Assembly (NCBI GenBank): GCA_016202725.1
Contig: JACQOD010000006.1
Coordinates: 1 to 20,150 of the forward strand
Reading direction: 5' to 3'
DNA from: Candidatus Aenigmatarchaeota archaeon
GTDB lineage: Archaea; Aenigmatarchaeota; Aenigmatarchaeia; QMZP01
DNA: 20,150 nt
This document shows, piece after piece, positions 7,511 to 14,457 of this stretch (positions are counted from its first letter, which is position 1; each line of letters opens with the position of its first letter). The notes under the pieces were generated by a model that was not told the DNA's origin, searched no databases, and saw nothing but the letters and a program-made list of their open reading frames with translations. A program made the translations under genes and the position numbers.

Positions 7511-8071
7511 TCAGACCGACTGCCGGATGAAGCTGCTCGGGCAGACCCCGTTGAGCACCTTCACCGCAGTGAGGGTGCCGTTCAGGTCGGAGACGTTCCC
7601 CTTGAGGAGGGCGCTCTGGCCGGGCTTGAGGGGCAGGGAGGAGGTCTTCTGGCTGCTGGTGTTGATGGGGAGCTGGATCACGTAGAGGCCGGAGCTGTTG
7701 CTCACCTCGATCTCCAGGGAGAAGGTGTGCAGGTTCACGGTCCCCGTGTTTACCACCTTGACGATGACGTGGTCGCTGCCCGAGAGGCTCTGGTTGACGC
7801 CCAGGGTCGCGTAGGAGGAATCGAAGTCGTACCTGGCCGCGCGGCAGATGATGTCGCTCTGGGTCGTGGTGGTCGTCTGGTTGGACACGTTCGTGGCCAG
7901 CTTCAGGGCCCAGGGCGCGATGAGGGCAGCCACGGCAAAGGTGACCGCGATCACCAGCACGGCGGAGATGAGGCTGGACATCCCCTCCCGGGGGGCGCCT
8001 CCGGACGCGGCGCGCGGGCGGAGGTGCGGGCTGCGCGCGCGACTGTCTCCCACCAACCTGCCCGCCGTCAT
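7511..8071 (-). CDS. Type IV pilin/archaellin-like protein, sequon-rich
   Basis: The 186-residue protein has a class III-type signal: charged APREG followed by a hydrophobic helix (MSSLISAVLVIAVTFAVAAL). Cleavage by a prepilin/preflagellin peptidase is expected after G30. A Thr-rich segment (NQTTTTTQSD) follows, then a beta-rich extracellular domain. It contains seven Asn-X-Ser/Thr sequons, so heavy N-glycosylation is plausible. The leader of about 30 residues is long for this class; the start at 8071 is supported by a 4-nt ATGA overlap with the upstream pilin gene and a gggaggg eight bases upstream. It would be a surface filament subunit or pseudopilin. No assembly ATPase or membrane platform gene is in the window. 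Confidence 0.75.
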   Translation of the reverse strand: MTAGRLVGDSRARSPHLRPRAASGGAPREGMSSLISAVLVIAVTFAVAALIAPWALKLATNVSNQTTTTTQSDIICRAARYDFDSSYATLGVNQSLSGSDHVIVKVVNTGTVNLHTFSLEIEVSNSSGLYVIQLPINTSSQKTSSLPLKPGQSALLKGNVSDLNGTLTAVKVLNGVCPSSFIRQSV

Positions 8072-8805
8072 GCAATGCCCTCCCCGCCCTCGATCGTGAG
8101 GAAATCCGCTCCCGACTCCAGGGAGAAGGTGAGGGTGTAGTCCACGTAGGTGGTGTCCATGTAGGCCTTGACCACGGCGGCGGGGAGGTTGCTCCCGGTC
8201 GCGGGGGGGAGGGTGTAGCCCACGCCCGAGCGCGACGCCTCATTGTCGTCGATGGTGATGTCGAGGAAGCCGGCGTTGTCCAGCCAGCTCCCCAGCTCCT
8301 TGTTGTAGATGCCGAGGACGAGGTCGTCCGTCCTGATGGCGGAGGAGTTGGTCGCGCTGCCGACCTTCTTGACGTAGACCGCGAGGCGGGAATTCTCCAG
8401 GACGTAGGCCGCGGCCGCCGGGGAGGAGCGGTTGAAGTCCGCCTCGGTGACCGAGCTCTCGAGGTTGGAGCCCACGACCAGGTTGCCGAACCGCTGGGAC
8501 GTCCGGGGGGACACCGCCGCCGCGTCGGTTTCCAGTTCCCAGGTAATGGTGTCCGTGCTGCCGTTCACCGTCAGGATGCCCGGGTCTGCGGTGATGTAGA
8601 CCGTGCGCGTGCTCCCCCGCCCCTCGGCGGCGACCTCGCGGATGACCGCGTCCAGGTCGGACAAGGTCACCTTCATGCGGTCCACGGCTGCTCCGGCCTG
8701 GAGGTCCTGGATGAGCGGGACCCCGGCCTGGTAGACGATGCCGGTTGCTGCAATGGCCAGGGCAAGGAAGATGATGCCGGAAATGAGACTGAACCCCGCG
8801 CGCAT
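8068..8805 (-). CDS. Type IV pilin/archaellin-like secreted protein
   Basis: This 245-residue protein starts with a minimal leader MRAG and then a hydrophobic helix (FSLISGIIFLALAIAATGIV), the layout of archaeal class III signal sequences cleaved after the Gly at residue 4. The rest is a soluble domain rich in Ser, Thr, Asp and beta-branched residues (for example VYITADPGILTVNGSTDTIT), consistent with an extracellular fold. Three N-glycosylation sequons (NGS, NRS, NSS) are present. It is the first gene of a two-gene unit, with a TATA box about 26 nt upstream of the ATG, and it overlaps the second pilin gene by 4 nt. It may be a minor pilin paired with the smaller one. Confidence 0.78.
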   Translation of the reverse strand: MRAGFSLISGIIFLALAIAATGIVYQAGVPLIQDLQAGAAVDRMKVTLSDLDAVIREVAAEGRGSTRTVYITADPGILTVNGSTDTITWELETDAAAVSPRTSQRFGNLVVGSNLESSVTEADFNRSSPAAAAYVLENSRLAVYVKKVGSATNSSAIRTDDLVLGIYNKELGSWLDNAGFLDITIDDNEASRSGVGYTLPPATGSNLPAAVVKAYMDTTYVDYTLTFSLESGADFLTIEGGEGIA

Positions 8806-8826
8806 GGTTATTATTGGCGGGGAGGG

Positions 8827-8835
8827 CTAAAAAGC
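8827..8835 (-). promoter_or_regulatory. TATA box for the pilin pair
   Basis: The minus strand reads gctttttag, centred about 26 nt from the ATG at 8805, consistent with a leaderless message. The rest of the 165-bp gap up to 8970 is GC-rich, and I saw no gene or convincing structure in it. Confidence 0.6.
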
Positions 8836-8970
8836 CGCCGCGGACGTTGAGCAATCGCCTGGCGCGCCGCTGCAGGAGGTCGCCGCGCCCGCAGCGGGCA
8901 GCATCGCCACCGATCAGTCGGCAGAGGCCGGGCGGTCGCGGGGTGCATGAACGCCTTGCCAGGAGATCCG

Positions 8971-9675
8971 TCAGCGCAGGACGGCCTGCTGCAAGTCTTT
9001 CCATTCGCGAATGGCCCGCTCGTACCGCTCCAGGCTGCCGGTGTCGAACCACTGCCCGGCGAAGGGGAAGCCGAACAGCTTGCCCTGCTGGGCGAGGCGG
9101 GGGAAGACCTCCTTCTCCAGCATGGCAAAGCCTTCGGGCACCATATCCACCACGCGGGGGTCCAGGATGTAGAGGCCGGCATTCACGAGGTTGCTGGGCG
9201 GCTGGGCGGGCTTCTCGTGGAACCGCAGGATCCTGCTTCCTTCCAGCTCCGCCACCCCGTAGAGGGAGGGGTGCTCGACCCGCGTGAGCGCAATCGTCCC
9301 CCAGGCCCCCTGCTCGCGGTGGAGGGCGAGCATGCCCTGGATGTCCACGTCCTTCAATTCGTCCCCGTTGGAGACCAGGAAGGGCTCCCGCTGCCTGCCC
9401 AGGAGGCGGAGGGGCCCTGCGGTCCCGAGGGGGGCGTCCTCCTCCAGGTAGGAGATGCGTATTCCATGGCCGCGGCCATCGCCGAAGTGGGCCTTGATCC
9501 GCTCCTTGAGGTAGCCGACGGCGAGGACCACCTCATCCACGCCTTCCCTGCGGAAGAGGTCGATCAGGTGCGCCAGCACGGGCCTGCCGTGGATGGGGAG
9601 CAGGGTCTTGGGGATTTCATACGTGATGGGCCGGAGCCTGGTCCCCAGGCCGCCGCAGAGGACAACCGCCTTCAT
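8971..9675 (-). CDS. Sugar-1-phosphate nucleotidyltransferase (RmlA/ManC-like)
   Basis: The 234-residue protein has the N-terminal nucleotide-binding signature VVLCGGLGTRLRPIT with the following K23 in IPKTLLPI. SNGDELKDVD supplies the metal-binding Asp, and FHEKP and the GLYILDP segment are typical of the family. It couples NTP and a sugar-1-phosphate to make a nucleotide sugar. It lacks the C-terminal left-handed beta-helix of GlmU-like or long GMP-PP proteins, so it is a single-domain enzyme. Sugar and base specificity cannot be read from the sequence (mannose/GTP and glucose/dTTP are both possible). It faces the UDP-glucose dehydrogenase gene across a 150-bp divergent promoter region. The ATG at 9675 starts the conserved domain exactly. 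Confidence 0.88.
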   Translation of the reverse strand: MKAVVLCGGLGTRLRPITYEIPKTLLPIHGRPVLAHLIDLFRREGVDEVVLAVGYLKERIKAHFGDGRGHGIRISYLEEDAPLGTAGPLRLLGRQREPFLVSNGDELKDVDIQGMLALHREQGAWGTIALTRVEHPSLYGVAELEGSRILRFHEKPAQPPSNLVNAGLYILDPRVVDMVPEGFAMLEKEVFPRLAQQGKLFGFPFAGQWFDTGSLERYERAIREWKDLQQAVLR

Positions 9676-9698
9676 GCTCCCTCGTGGGGTTCGGGGGG

Positions 9699-9707
9699 TC
9701 TTAAAGG
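9699..9707 (-). promoter_or_regulatory. TATA box for the nucleotidyltransferase gene
   Basis: The minus strand reads cctttaaga, centred about 28 nt from the ATG at 9675. It forms the left half of a divergent promoter region with the dehydrogenase gene at 9826. Confidence 0.55.
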
Positions 9708-9794
9708 TTTGCCCGGCCGGGGTGGTGGAGGGGTGTTCCGCGAGTCCTGCACTGGCGAGGGATCCCGCCATGCAACCCCCGCGGCTGGGGAAAG

Positions 9795-9802
9795 GTTTAA
9801 AG
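9795..9802 (+). promoter_or_regulatory. TATA box for UDP-glucose dehydrogenase
   Basis: The sequence gtttaaag is centred about 28 nt upstream of the ATG at 9826. A palindrome lies between it and the start codon. Confidence 0.6.
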
Positions 9803-9805
9803 CTT

Positions 9806-9822
9806 CTCCCCTCCAAGGGGAG
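9806..9822 (+). promoter_or_regulatory. Palindrome CTCCCCT-cca-AGGGGAG between TATA box and start; possible operator
   Basis: Two 7-bp arms match perfectly around a 3-base centre. It ends 3 nt before the start codon of the dehydrogenase gene. A similar palindrome ends 3 nt before the start at 17914. It could be a repressor site over the transcription start; its right arm also resembles a ribosome-binding sequence. Confidence 0.35.
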
Positions 9823-9825
9823 CCT

Positions 9826-11106
9826 ATGCAGATCTGCGTGATCGGAACCGGCTACGTGGGCCTCTGTTCCGGGGTCGGCCTCGCCGCGAAGGGCAACCAG
9901 GTCGCCTGCGTCGGCCGCAACAAGGACAAGATCGCCGGCATCCAGCAGGGCATTCCCCCGATCTTCGAGGGTGGGCTGCAGGAGCTCTTGCAGGAGGTCC
10001 TGCGGAACGGGTTGTTCCGGGCGACGGATGATTTCGCAGGCGCAGTCAAGGAGGCAGAGGCAACCTTCCTCTGCGTGGGCACCCCCTCGGGGAAGGACGG
10101 CCGCATCGACCTCACGGAGATGCGCCAGGCCGCGGCCCAGGTGGGTGAGGCCCTCCCCGATGGCTATTGTGTTGTGGTGGTCAAGTCCACGGTCGTGCCC
10201 GGGACCACGGAAGAGATGATCCGCATCTTGGAGGAGCGCTCCGGGAGAAAAGCAGGCAAGGACTTCGGCGTGTGCATGAATCCCGAGTTCCTCCGGGAAG
10301 GGAGGGCCTTGCAGGACTTCCTCCAGCCCGACCGCGTGGTCGTGGGGCAGCTCGATCCCCGGTCGGGGGATGTGCTCCAGCGGCTGTACGCCCCCTTCCA
10401 GGCCCCCATCCTGCGGACAGACCTCAAGACCGCGGAGATGATCAAGTATGCATCGAACAGCCTGCTGGCCACCAAGATCTCGTTCGCGAACGAGGTGGGC
10501 AACCTCTGCAAGCAGCTGGGCATCGACACCTACGCGGTGATGGGGGGCGTGGGCCTGGACCACCGGATCGGCCCCCACTTCCTCCGCGCAGGAGTTGGAT
10601 TTGGTGGGTCGTGTTTCCAGAAGGACGTGTCCGCGCTGAAGTCGCTGGCAGAGGACCAGGGCGTCCCCGCCCCCCTCATCACCGACGTTTTGGAGGTCAA
10701 CCGCAGGCAGCGCTTCAAGATTATTGATCTGCTCGAGCGGCGCTTGCCCGTGAACGGCAAAACGATTGCTATTCTCGGTCTCTCGTTCATGGGCGGGACC
10801 GATGACATCCGCGAATCCCCCGCCCTGGACATCATCCCCGCCCTGCTCCAGAAGGGCGCTGCTGTCCGGGCGTACGATCCGCAGGCCACGCGCCATGTCC
10901 GGCCGCTCTTCCCCCAGGTGACCTACTGCGCGAGCGCACGCGAGGCCCTTGCCGGGGCTGACGCTTGCCTGCTCCTGACCGAGTGGGAGGAATTCCGGTC
11001 CCTCACCGACCAGGATTTCTCGGGCATGCGTTCCCCCGTCATCCTGGAGGGCAGGCGCATGCTGGACCGGTCCAAGGTCTCGCGATTCGAGGGCATCTGC
11101 TGGTGA
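9826..11106 (+). CDS. ugd: UDP-glucose 6-dehydrogenase
   Basis: This 426-residue enzyme belongs to the UDP-glucose/GDP-mannose dehydrogenase family and oxidises UDP-glucose to UDP-glucuronate with two NAD+. The N-terminal Rossmann motif is VIGTGYVGLCSG, and the PPIFEGGL segment favours a UDP-glucose rather than a UDP-ManNAc enzyme. The central domain has K207 in MIKYASN and the catalytic C263 in GFGGSCFQKD. The C-terminal UDP-binding domain has GLSFMGGTDDIRESPA. Length is normal and all key residues are present. It supplies a uronic acid for the surface glycan made by the surrounding genes. It has its own TATA box and a 150-bp gap to the next gene. UDP-sugar preference is inferred, not proven. 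Confidence 0.92.
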   Translation: MQICVIGTGYVGLCSGVGLAAKGNQVACVGRNKDKIAGIQQGIPPIFEGGLQELLQEVLRNGLFRATDDFAGAVKEAEATFLCVGTPSGKDGRIDLTEMRQAAAQVGEALPDGYCVVVVKSTVVPGTTEEMIRILEERSGRKAGKDFGVCMNPEFLREGRALQDFLQPDRVVVGQLDPRSGDVLQRLYAPFQAPILRTDLKTAEMIKYASNSLLATKISFANEVGNLCKQLGIDTYAVMGGVGLDHRIGPHFLRAGVGFGGSCFQKDVSALKSLAEDQGVPAPLITDVLEVNRRQRFKIIDLLERRLPVNGKTIAILGLSFMGGTDDIRESPALDIIPALLQKGAAVRAYDPQATRHVRPLFPQVTYCASAREALAGADACLLLTEWEEFRSLTDQDFSGMRSPVILEGRRMLDRSKVSRFEGICW

Positions 11107-11227
11107 GGTTGTGGGCCACAAGACTCTGCGTGTTGAATCGCACGTTGTGAGAGTTCGCCGGGAGCAATCGCCTGCGCTGGCAATGGCATGACACCACAAA
11201 ACCGGAAGCAGGCTCGCTGGTAGAACC

Positions 11228-11237
11228 TATTTAAAAG
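11228..11237 (+). promoter_or_regulatory. TATA box for the 11257-13909 operon
   Basis: The sequence tatttaaaag is centred about 25 nt from the ATG at 11257. The preceding 120 bp (11107-11227) was checked for a tRNA and none was found. Confidence 0.65.
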
Positions 11238-11256
11238 CCCTCTCCCCCTCAATGGT

Positions 11257-12066
11257 ATGACCGATGAGATCGTGGGACTGGTCCCCGCCGCTGGCGGAGG
11301 AACCCGCCTCTACCCGTTCAGCAAGGCCGTGCCCAAGGAGATGTACCCCATCCTCGGGAAGGCTGCTATTGAGCACTGCATCGAGAACCTGCGGGCCGGC
11401 GGCATCCGCAAGGTCTTCGTTGTGGTCGGCTACCAGAAGGGCGTGCTCATGGACTATCTCGGGGATGGGAGCCCCTTCGGCGTGGATGCCGCCTACATCT
11501 ACCAGCCCCAGCGGAAGGGGCTGGGCCACGCCATCCTGCAGGCGCGGAGCTGGATTCCCGGGCCGTTCGTGGTCCTGCTGGGGGATTCGTTCATCGAGCC
11601 CAAGGGGGAGATCAACGATCTCCTGGCATTGCACCGCAAAGAGCAGCCGCTTGCCACGGTCCTGCTGTTCGGCGTGGACGATCCCGCAGGATATGGGATT
11701 GCGCGCCTCGACCAGCGGGAGATCCGGGAGCTCATCGAGAAGCCCGCTCCTGCGGAGGCGAAGCGCTTCCAGGCAGAAGGCCGCTACCTCGCCATTACGG
11801 GGGTGTATGTCCTCGATCCCCGTATCTTCCCTTACCTGGAGCGCACCCAACCAGGGGCAAAGGGGGAAGTGCAGATCACCGACGCCCTCCAGTTGGCGGT
11901 CCAGGCGGGGGAGAAGGTCCTGGGCCTGGTCCTGAAAGGGCGGTATCTCGACATCGGCAAGTGGCGCACGGTCCTGCAAATCGAGAAGGAGCTTGCCGAG
12001 GGGATGGATGTGGACCTGGTCGCCCAGGAGCGGGAAGCCCTCATGCGGTCCATGCACCAGGAGTGA
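11257..12066 (+). CDS. GalU/RmlA-type UTP(dTTP)-sugar-1-phosphate nucleotidyltransferase
   Basis: The 269-residue protein has the signature LVPAAGGGTRLYPFSKAVPKEMYPIL, close to the GalU pattern with its basic residue K27. LLGDSF gives the metal-binding D110, LIEKP the usual sugar-binding region, and TGVYVLDPRIF and GEVQITDAL the GalU-like C-terminal half, with DIGKW in place of the bacterial DxGxK block. It most likely makes UDP-glucose, the substrate of the dehydrogenase encoded just upstream, though dTDP-glucose is possible. It is the first gene of a three-gene operon and is followed by an epimerase gene that starts at or within 3 bases of its stop. An earlier ATG at 11252 is followed at once by a stop, so 11257 is used. 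Confidence 0.88.
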   Translation: MTDEIVGLVPAAGGGTRLYPFSKAVPKEMYPILGKAAIEHCIENLRAGGIRKVFVVVGYQKGVLMDYLGDGSPFGVDAAYIYQPQRKGLGHAILQARSWIPGPFVVLLGDSFIEPKGEINDLLALHRKEQPLATVLLFGVDDPAGYGIARLDQREIRELIEKPAPAEAKRFQAEGRYLAITGVYVLDPRIFPYLERTQPGAKGEVQITDALQLAVQAGEKVLGLVLKGRYLDIGKWRTVLQIEKELAEGMDVDLVAQEREALMRSMHQE

Positions 12067-12068
12067 TG

Positions 12069-12947
12069 ATGAACACCCCACACCCCCCTGGCAACGAGCA
12101 GGATATCCTCGTCGCCGGAGGTGCGGGATTCATCGGGAGCCACCTCCACCAGCAGATTGGCGGGGAAATCTTCGACCGCCGCACCGGCCAGGAGGGGCTC
12201 GACCTCGCGCTCGTCAAGGAGCGGGTCCGCGGCAAGGAGCTGGTTTACCACCTCGCCAACATACCTGCCCACCGGCTCAGCGTCTCTTCGCCGTACGAGG
12301 TCCTGCACAACAACTACCTGGTCACCCTGAACTTCGCGGAAGCCTGCCGCCTGCACGACGTGAAGATGGTGTTCGCTTCCTCCTTCGGGGTGTATGGGAA
12401 GCAGCCCCTCCCCTTCAAGGAGGATGGCCTCCTGGCGCCCACGACTCCCTATGGCGCGGGGAAGAAGGCCTGCGAGGAGCTCCTGCAACTCTACCACGAC
12501 CTGTACGGGATGGACGTGATCATTGTGCGCCCCTCGAATGTCTGGGGCGACCGGGACAGCCTGCATGAGCCCCTGCAGGTCCTCCCCCTCTGGCTGCGGA
12601 AGGTGCAGGCGGGGGAGGAGCTGGTCGTCCACGGCGAACTCACTAGCAGGGATTTCACGCACGTGTCGGATTTTGTCGCCGGCATCCGCAAGGCTGCTGC
12701 ATGGAAGGGCTTCGAGGTCTTCAATATCTGCGCCGGCCAGGAGATCCGCCTGCTGGACATCGCCCGCTCCCTGACCGGCCAGGTCCGGGTGGAGCCCCTC
12801 CCTCCTACGGAGGTGGAAAGGTGGCAGGGCGACATCACGAAGGCCCGCTCCCTCCTCGAGTGGCAGCCCCGGGTGCGGTTCTGGGAGGAATTCTCCCGCT
12901 ACGCGGCCAGCAGGCTCGGCAGGCCCATCACGGTGAAGGAAGTATGA
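12069..12947 (+). CDS. NAD-dependent sugar epimerase/dehydratase (extended SDR), compact
   Basis: The 292-residue protein begins with the Rossmann motif VAGGAGFIGSHL. The SDR active site is ASSFGVYG followed by Y-x3-K in PYGAGKKACEE. RPSNVWG and SRDFTHVSD are typical of UDP-glucose 4-epimerase-like members. The region after the first helix is shorter than usual: the expected long second beta-alpha unit is replaced by a brief EIFDRRTGQEG segment, which may alter NAD binding. Two adjacent ATGs are possible (12066 and 12069); the second has better spacing from AGGAG at 12059-12063. Its stop overlaps the next gene's start as ATGA. Substrate is unknown; a nucleotide sugar made by the upstream gene is likely. 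Confidence 0.85.
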   Translation: MNTPHPPGNEQDILVAGGAGFIGSHLHQQIGGEIFDRRTGQEGLDLALVKERVRGKELVYHLANIPAHRLSVSSPYEVLHNNYLVTLNFAEACRLHDVKMVFASSFGVYGKQPLPFKEDGLLAPTTPYGAGKKACEELLQLYHDLYGMDVIIVRPSNVWGDRDSLHEPLQVLPLWLRKVQAGEELVVHGELTSRDFTHVSDFVAGIRKAAAWKGFEVFNICAGQEIRLLDIARSLTGQVRVEPLPPTEVERWQGDITKARSLLEWQPRVRFWEEFSRYAASRLGRPITVKEV

Positions 12948-13909
12948 AGGCCTCCCGCTTCCTCCCCCTGATCGGCCTCGCCATCTTCGCCTACCTGCTC
13001 TGGTCCATTGACCTGGGCAAGCTGGCGGCAAGCTTCCTCTCCCTGGATCCCCTCCTCTTCCTCGCCGCGCTCGGGCTGAGCGTCGTCGCGATCGCGCTGA
13101 AGGCGGTGAAGTGGCAGGTCATCATCCGGTCCTACGGCCTGCCCTTTCCCTTCCGGGAAGCCCTCAGGGGATGGCTGGTGGGGTTCGCCATAGGCCTGGT
13201 CACTCCGGGGAAGATCGGCGACTTCGCCCGCGCCTACTATCTGAAAGAGCGCGCGAACATGGGCCGCGCCCTCACCACGGTGGTGGTGGACAGGCTCGCG
13301 GACATCCTGATCCTGTTCCTCCTGGCGGCGATCGGCCTGACGGCGTTTGTTACCTTGTATGTGCCCAACGACCTCCTGCTGGCCGGGGTCTATGGATTCT
13401 TCGTGCTCTTCCTCGCGGGGCTGGCGCTCTTCTCCCGCACGCGCGTGATGATACGGGTCTTGCGGCCGTTCTACCGGTGGTTCATCTCCGATGCCCGCAA
13501 GGGAACGGTGAAGGCGGTCTTCGACGACTTCTACGGAGGGGTGGCGGTGATGGTGGGGAAGAAGCGGCTCATGCTCGCGTCCCTGGCCATCACCCTCCTG
13601 ATTTGGATCGTGACCATCTTCTACGTCTGGGTGCTGGCGGTCGCCATGGGCCTGGCCGTCCCGTACTGGTTTCTCTTCCTGACCTTCCCTATCGTGGGGC
13701 TGCTGTTCGCCCTGCCTATTTCCTTCTCCGGCCTCGGGACCCGGGAAGCTGCATTGTTGTTCTTCCTCTCCTACGTCGGCATCGGTGCCGAGCAAGCAAT
13801 CGCCTATTCCCTGCTCATGCTGGTCGTGGACTACCTGCTCGGCGCGGCGGGCTTCGCGCTCTGGACGCGCCACCCGATCCACTTGAGGGTGGGGAAAAAC
13901 AATTTATAG
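12944..13909 (+). CDS. UPF0104/AglD-like integral membrane protein (LPG synthase TM-domain family)
   Basis: The 321-residue protein is mostly hydrophobic, with about eight membrane segments, including near residues 5-22, 33-55, 110-135, 140-160, 205-235 and 240-300. It matches the lysylphosphatidylglycerol synthase transmembrane region / UPF0104 family: GWLVGFAIGLVTPGKIGDFARAYYLKE in the first third and LPISFSGLGTREAALL in the last third are its conserved blocks. Archaeal members occur in glycosylation loci (AglD of Haloferax carries such a domain); a lipid-linked-sugar transport role is suspected but not established. It has no fused soluble domain. The start overlaps the epimerase stop by 4 nt. 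The stop codon lies inside the TATA box of the following HNH gene. Confidence 0.85.
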   Translation: MKASRFLPLIGLAIFAYLLWSIDLGKLAASFLSLDPLLFLAALGLSVVAIALKAVKWQVIIRSYGLPFPFREALRGWLVGFAIGLVTPGKIGDFARAYYLKERANMGRALTTVVVDRLADILILFLLAAIGLTAFVTLYVPNDLLLAGVYGFFVLFLAGLALFSRTRVMIRVLRPFYRWFISDARKGTVKAVFDDFYGGVAVMVGKKRLMLASLAITLLIWIVTIFYVWVLAVAMGLAVPYWFLFLTFPIVGLLFALPISFSGLGTREAALLFFLSYVGIGAEQAIAYSLLMLVVDYLLGAAGFALWTRHPIHLRVGKNNL

Positions 13910-13910
13910 A
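13902..13910 (+). promoter_or_regulatory. TATA box for the HNH gene
   Basis: The sequence atttataga overlaps the stop codon of the preceding gene (13907-13909) and is centred about 25 nt from the ATG at 13931. Confidence 0.65.
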
Positions 13911-13930
13911 TAAGAAAGACTCCTCAATCA

Positions 13931-14287
13931 ATGGTCAACAAGACTCCTTTCCCAATTAACGTCGATGTTTTTGGGACCCAAGAAAAGAGGGATAAACGAA
14001 GAGCTTTTACCCTAACTCAAAGAAACGAGATTTGGGATCAGCAGGGGGGAAAGTGTGCAATTTGTCGTAAGAAACTAGAGGCCCGCTCAACTGAATATGA
14101 TCACGTCAAACCATGGGCAGATAGGGGTCGGACAATTACCGTTAATGGCGCTGCTTTGTGCGCGAACTGTCACAAGATCAAGACTCATAAGGAGCGATTG
14201 GTAAAGATAAACAATAGCGGGAGAAGGCCTCATCAACAGGGAAATCCCTGGAATATTGAGCTGCCGAAGATTGATCTTCGCATCTAA
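13931..14287 (+). CDS. Stand-alone HNH endonuclease
   Basis: The 118-residue protein is a single HNH domain. C42-x2-C45 and C77-x2-C80 form the zinc site, D57-H58 (EYDHVKPW) carries the catalytic His, N72 lies in VNGAALC, and H81 follows the last Cys. The N-terminal part (TLTQRNEIWDQQGGKCAICR) is the usual helix before the first CxxC, and the C-terminus is a basic tail. Such nucleases act in restriction, mobile-element or repair roles; none can be assigned here. The gene is clearly AT-richer than its neighbours and uses A/T-ending codons (for example aag aaa, gat), which suggests recent transfer. It breaks the run of glycan genes. It has its own TATA box, centred 25 nt upstream. Confidence 0.9.
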   Translation: MVNKTPFPINVDVFGTQEKRDKRRAFTLTQRNEIWDQQGGKCAICRKKLEARSTEYDHVKPWADRGRTITVNGAALCANCHKIKTHKERLVKINNSGRRPHQQGNPWNIELPKIDLRI

Positions 14288-14428
14288 TTCATTAAGAGCC
14301 TATCCGGAAACCCCTCATGGTGACTATGCCGCCCAGGCGCGCGCCAGGTGGCACGGTCCCGGCAGGTAATCAGGTATTTCCCCCTCCCGCACAGGAGGGT
14401 AGCAAGCGAATTTTCGGACGGACCCCAA

Positions 14429-14438
14429 GGCTAAAAAC
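14429..14438 (+). promoter_or_regulatory. TATA box for the Dpm1-like gene
   Basis: The sequence ggctaaaaac is centred about 25 nt from the ATG at 14458. The preceding gap (14288-14428) holds a 6-bp-stem hairpin at 14382-14399 (ccctcc/ggaggg) without a T run. Confidence 0.6.
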
Positions 14439-14457
14439 CTGCCCTCCCAGTAGCGGT

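Noticed and set aside
9676..11199. Upstream extension of the nucleotidyltransferase frame through the complement of the dehydrogenase gene
   Set aside because: The conserved domain begins exactly at the ATG at 9675, with a TATA box upstream; the extension is antisense to a well-supported gene.
11107..11227. Possible tRNA after the dehydrogenase gene, because of a gttgaatcgca string resembling a T-arm
   Set aside because: No acceptor stem, D-arm or anticodon stem can be folded around it.
12899..13882. Minus-strand frame of 327 codons opposite the UPF0104 gene
   Set aside because: The translation is rich in Gln, Glu, His and Arg, the usual mirror of a hydrophobic membrane protein; no start signal.
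14382..14399. Hairpin ccctcc/ggaggg as a transcription terminator
   Set aside because: No T run follows, and archaeal termination does not rely on such hairpins; it is mentioned only as a structure.
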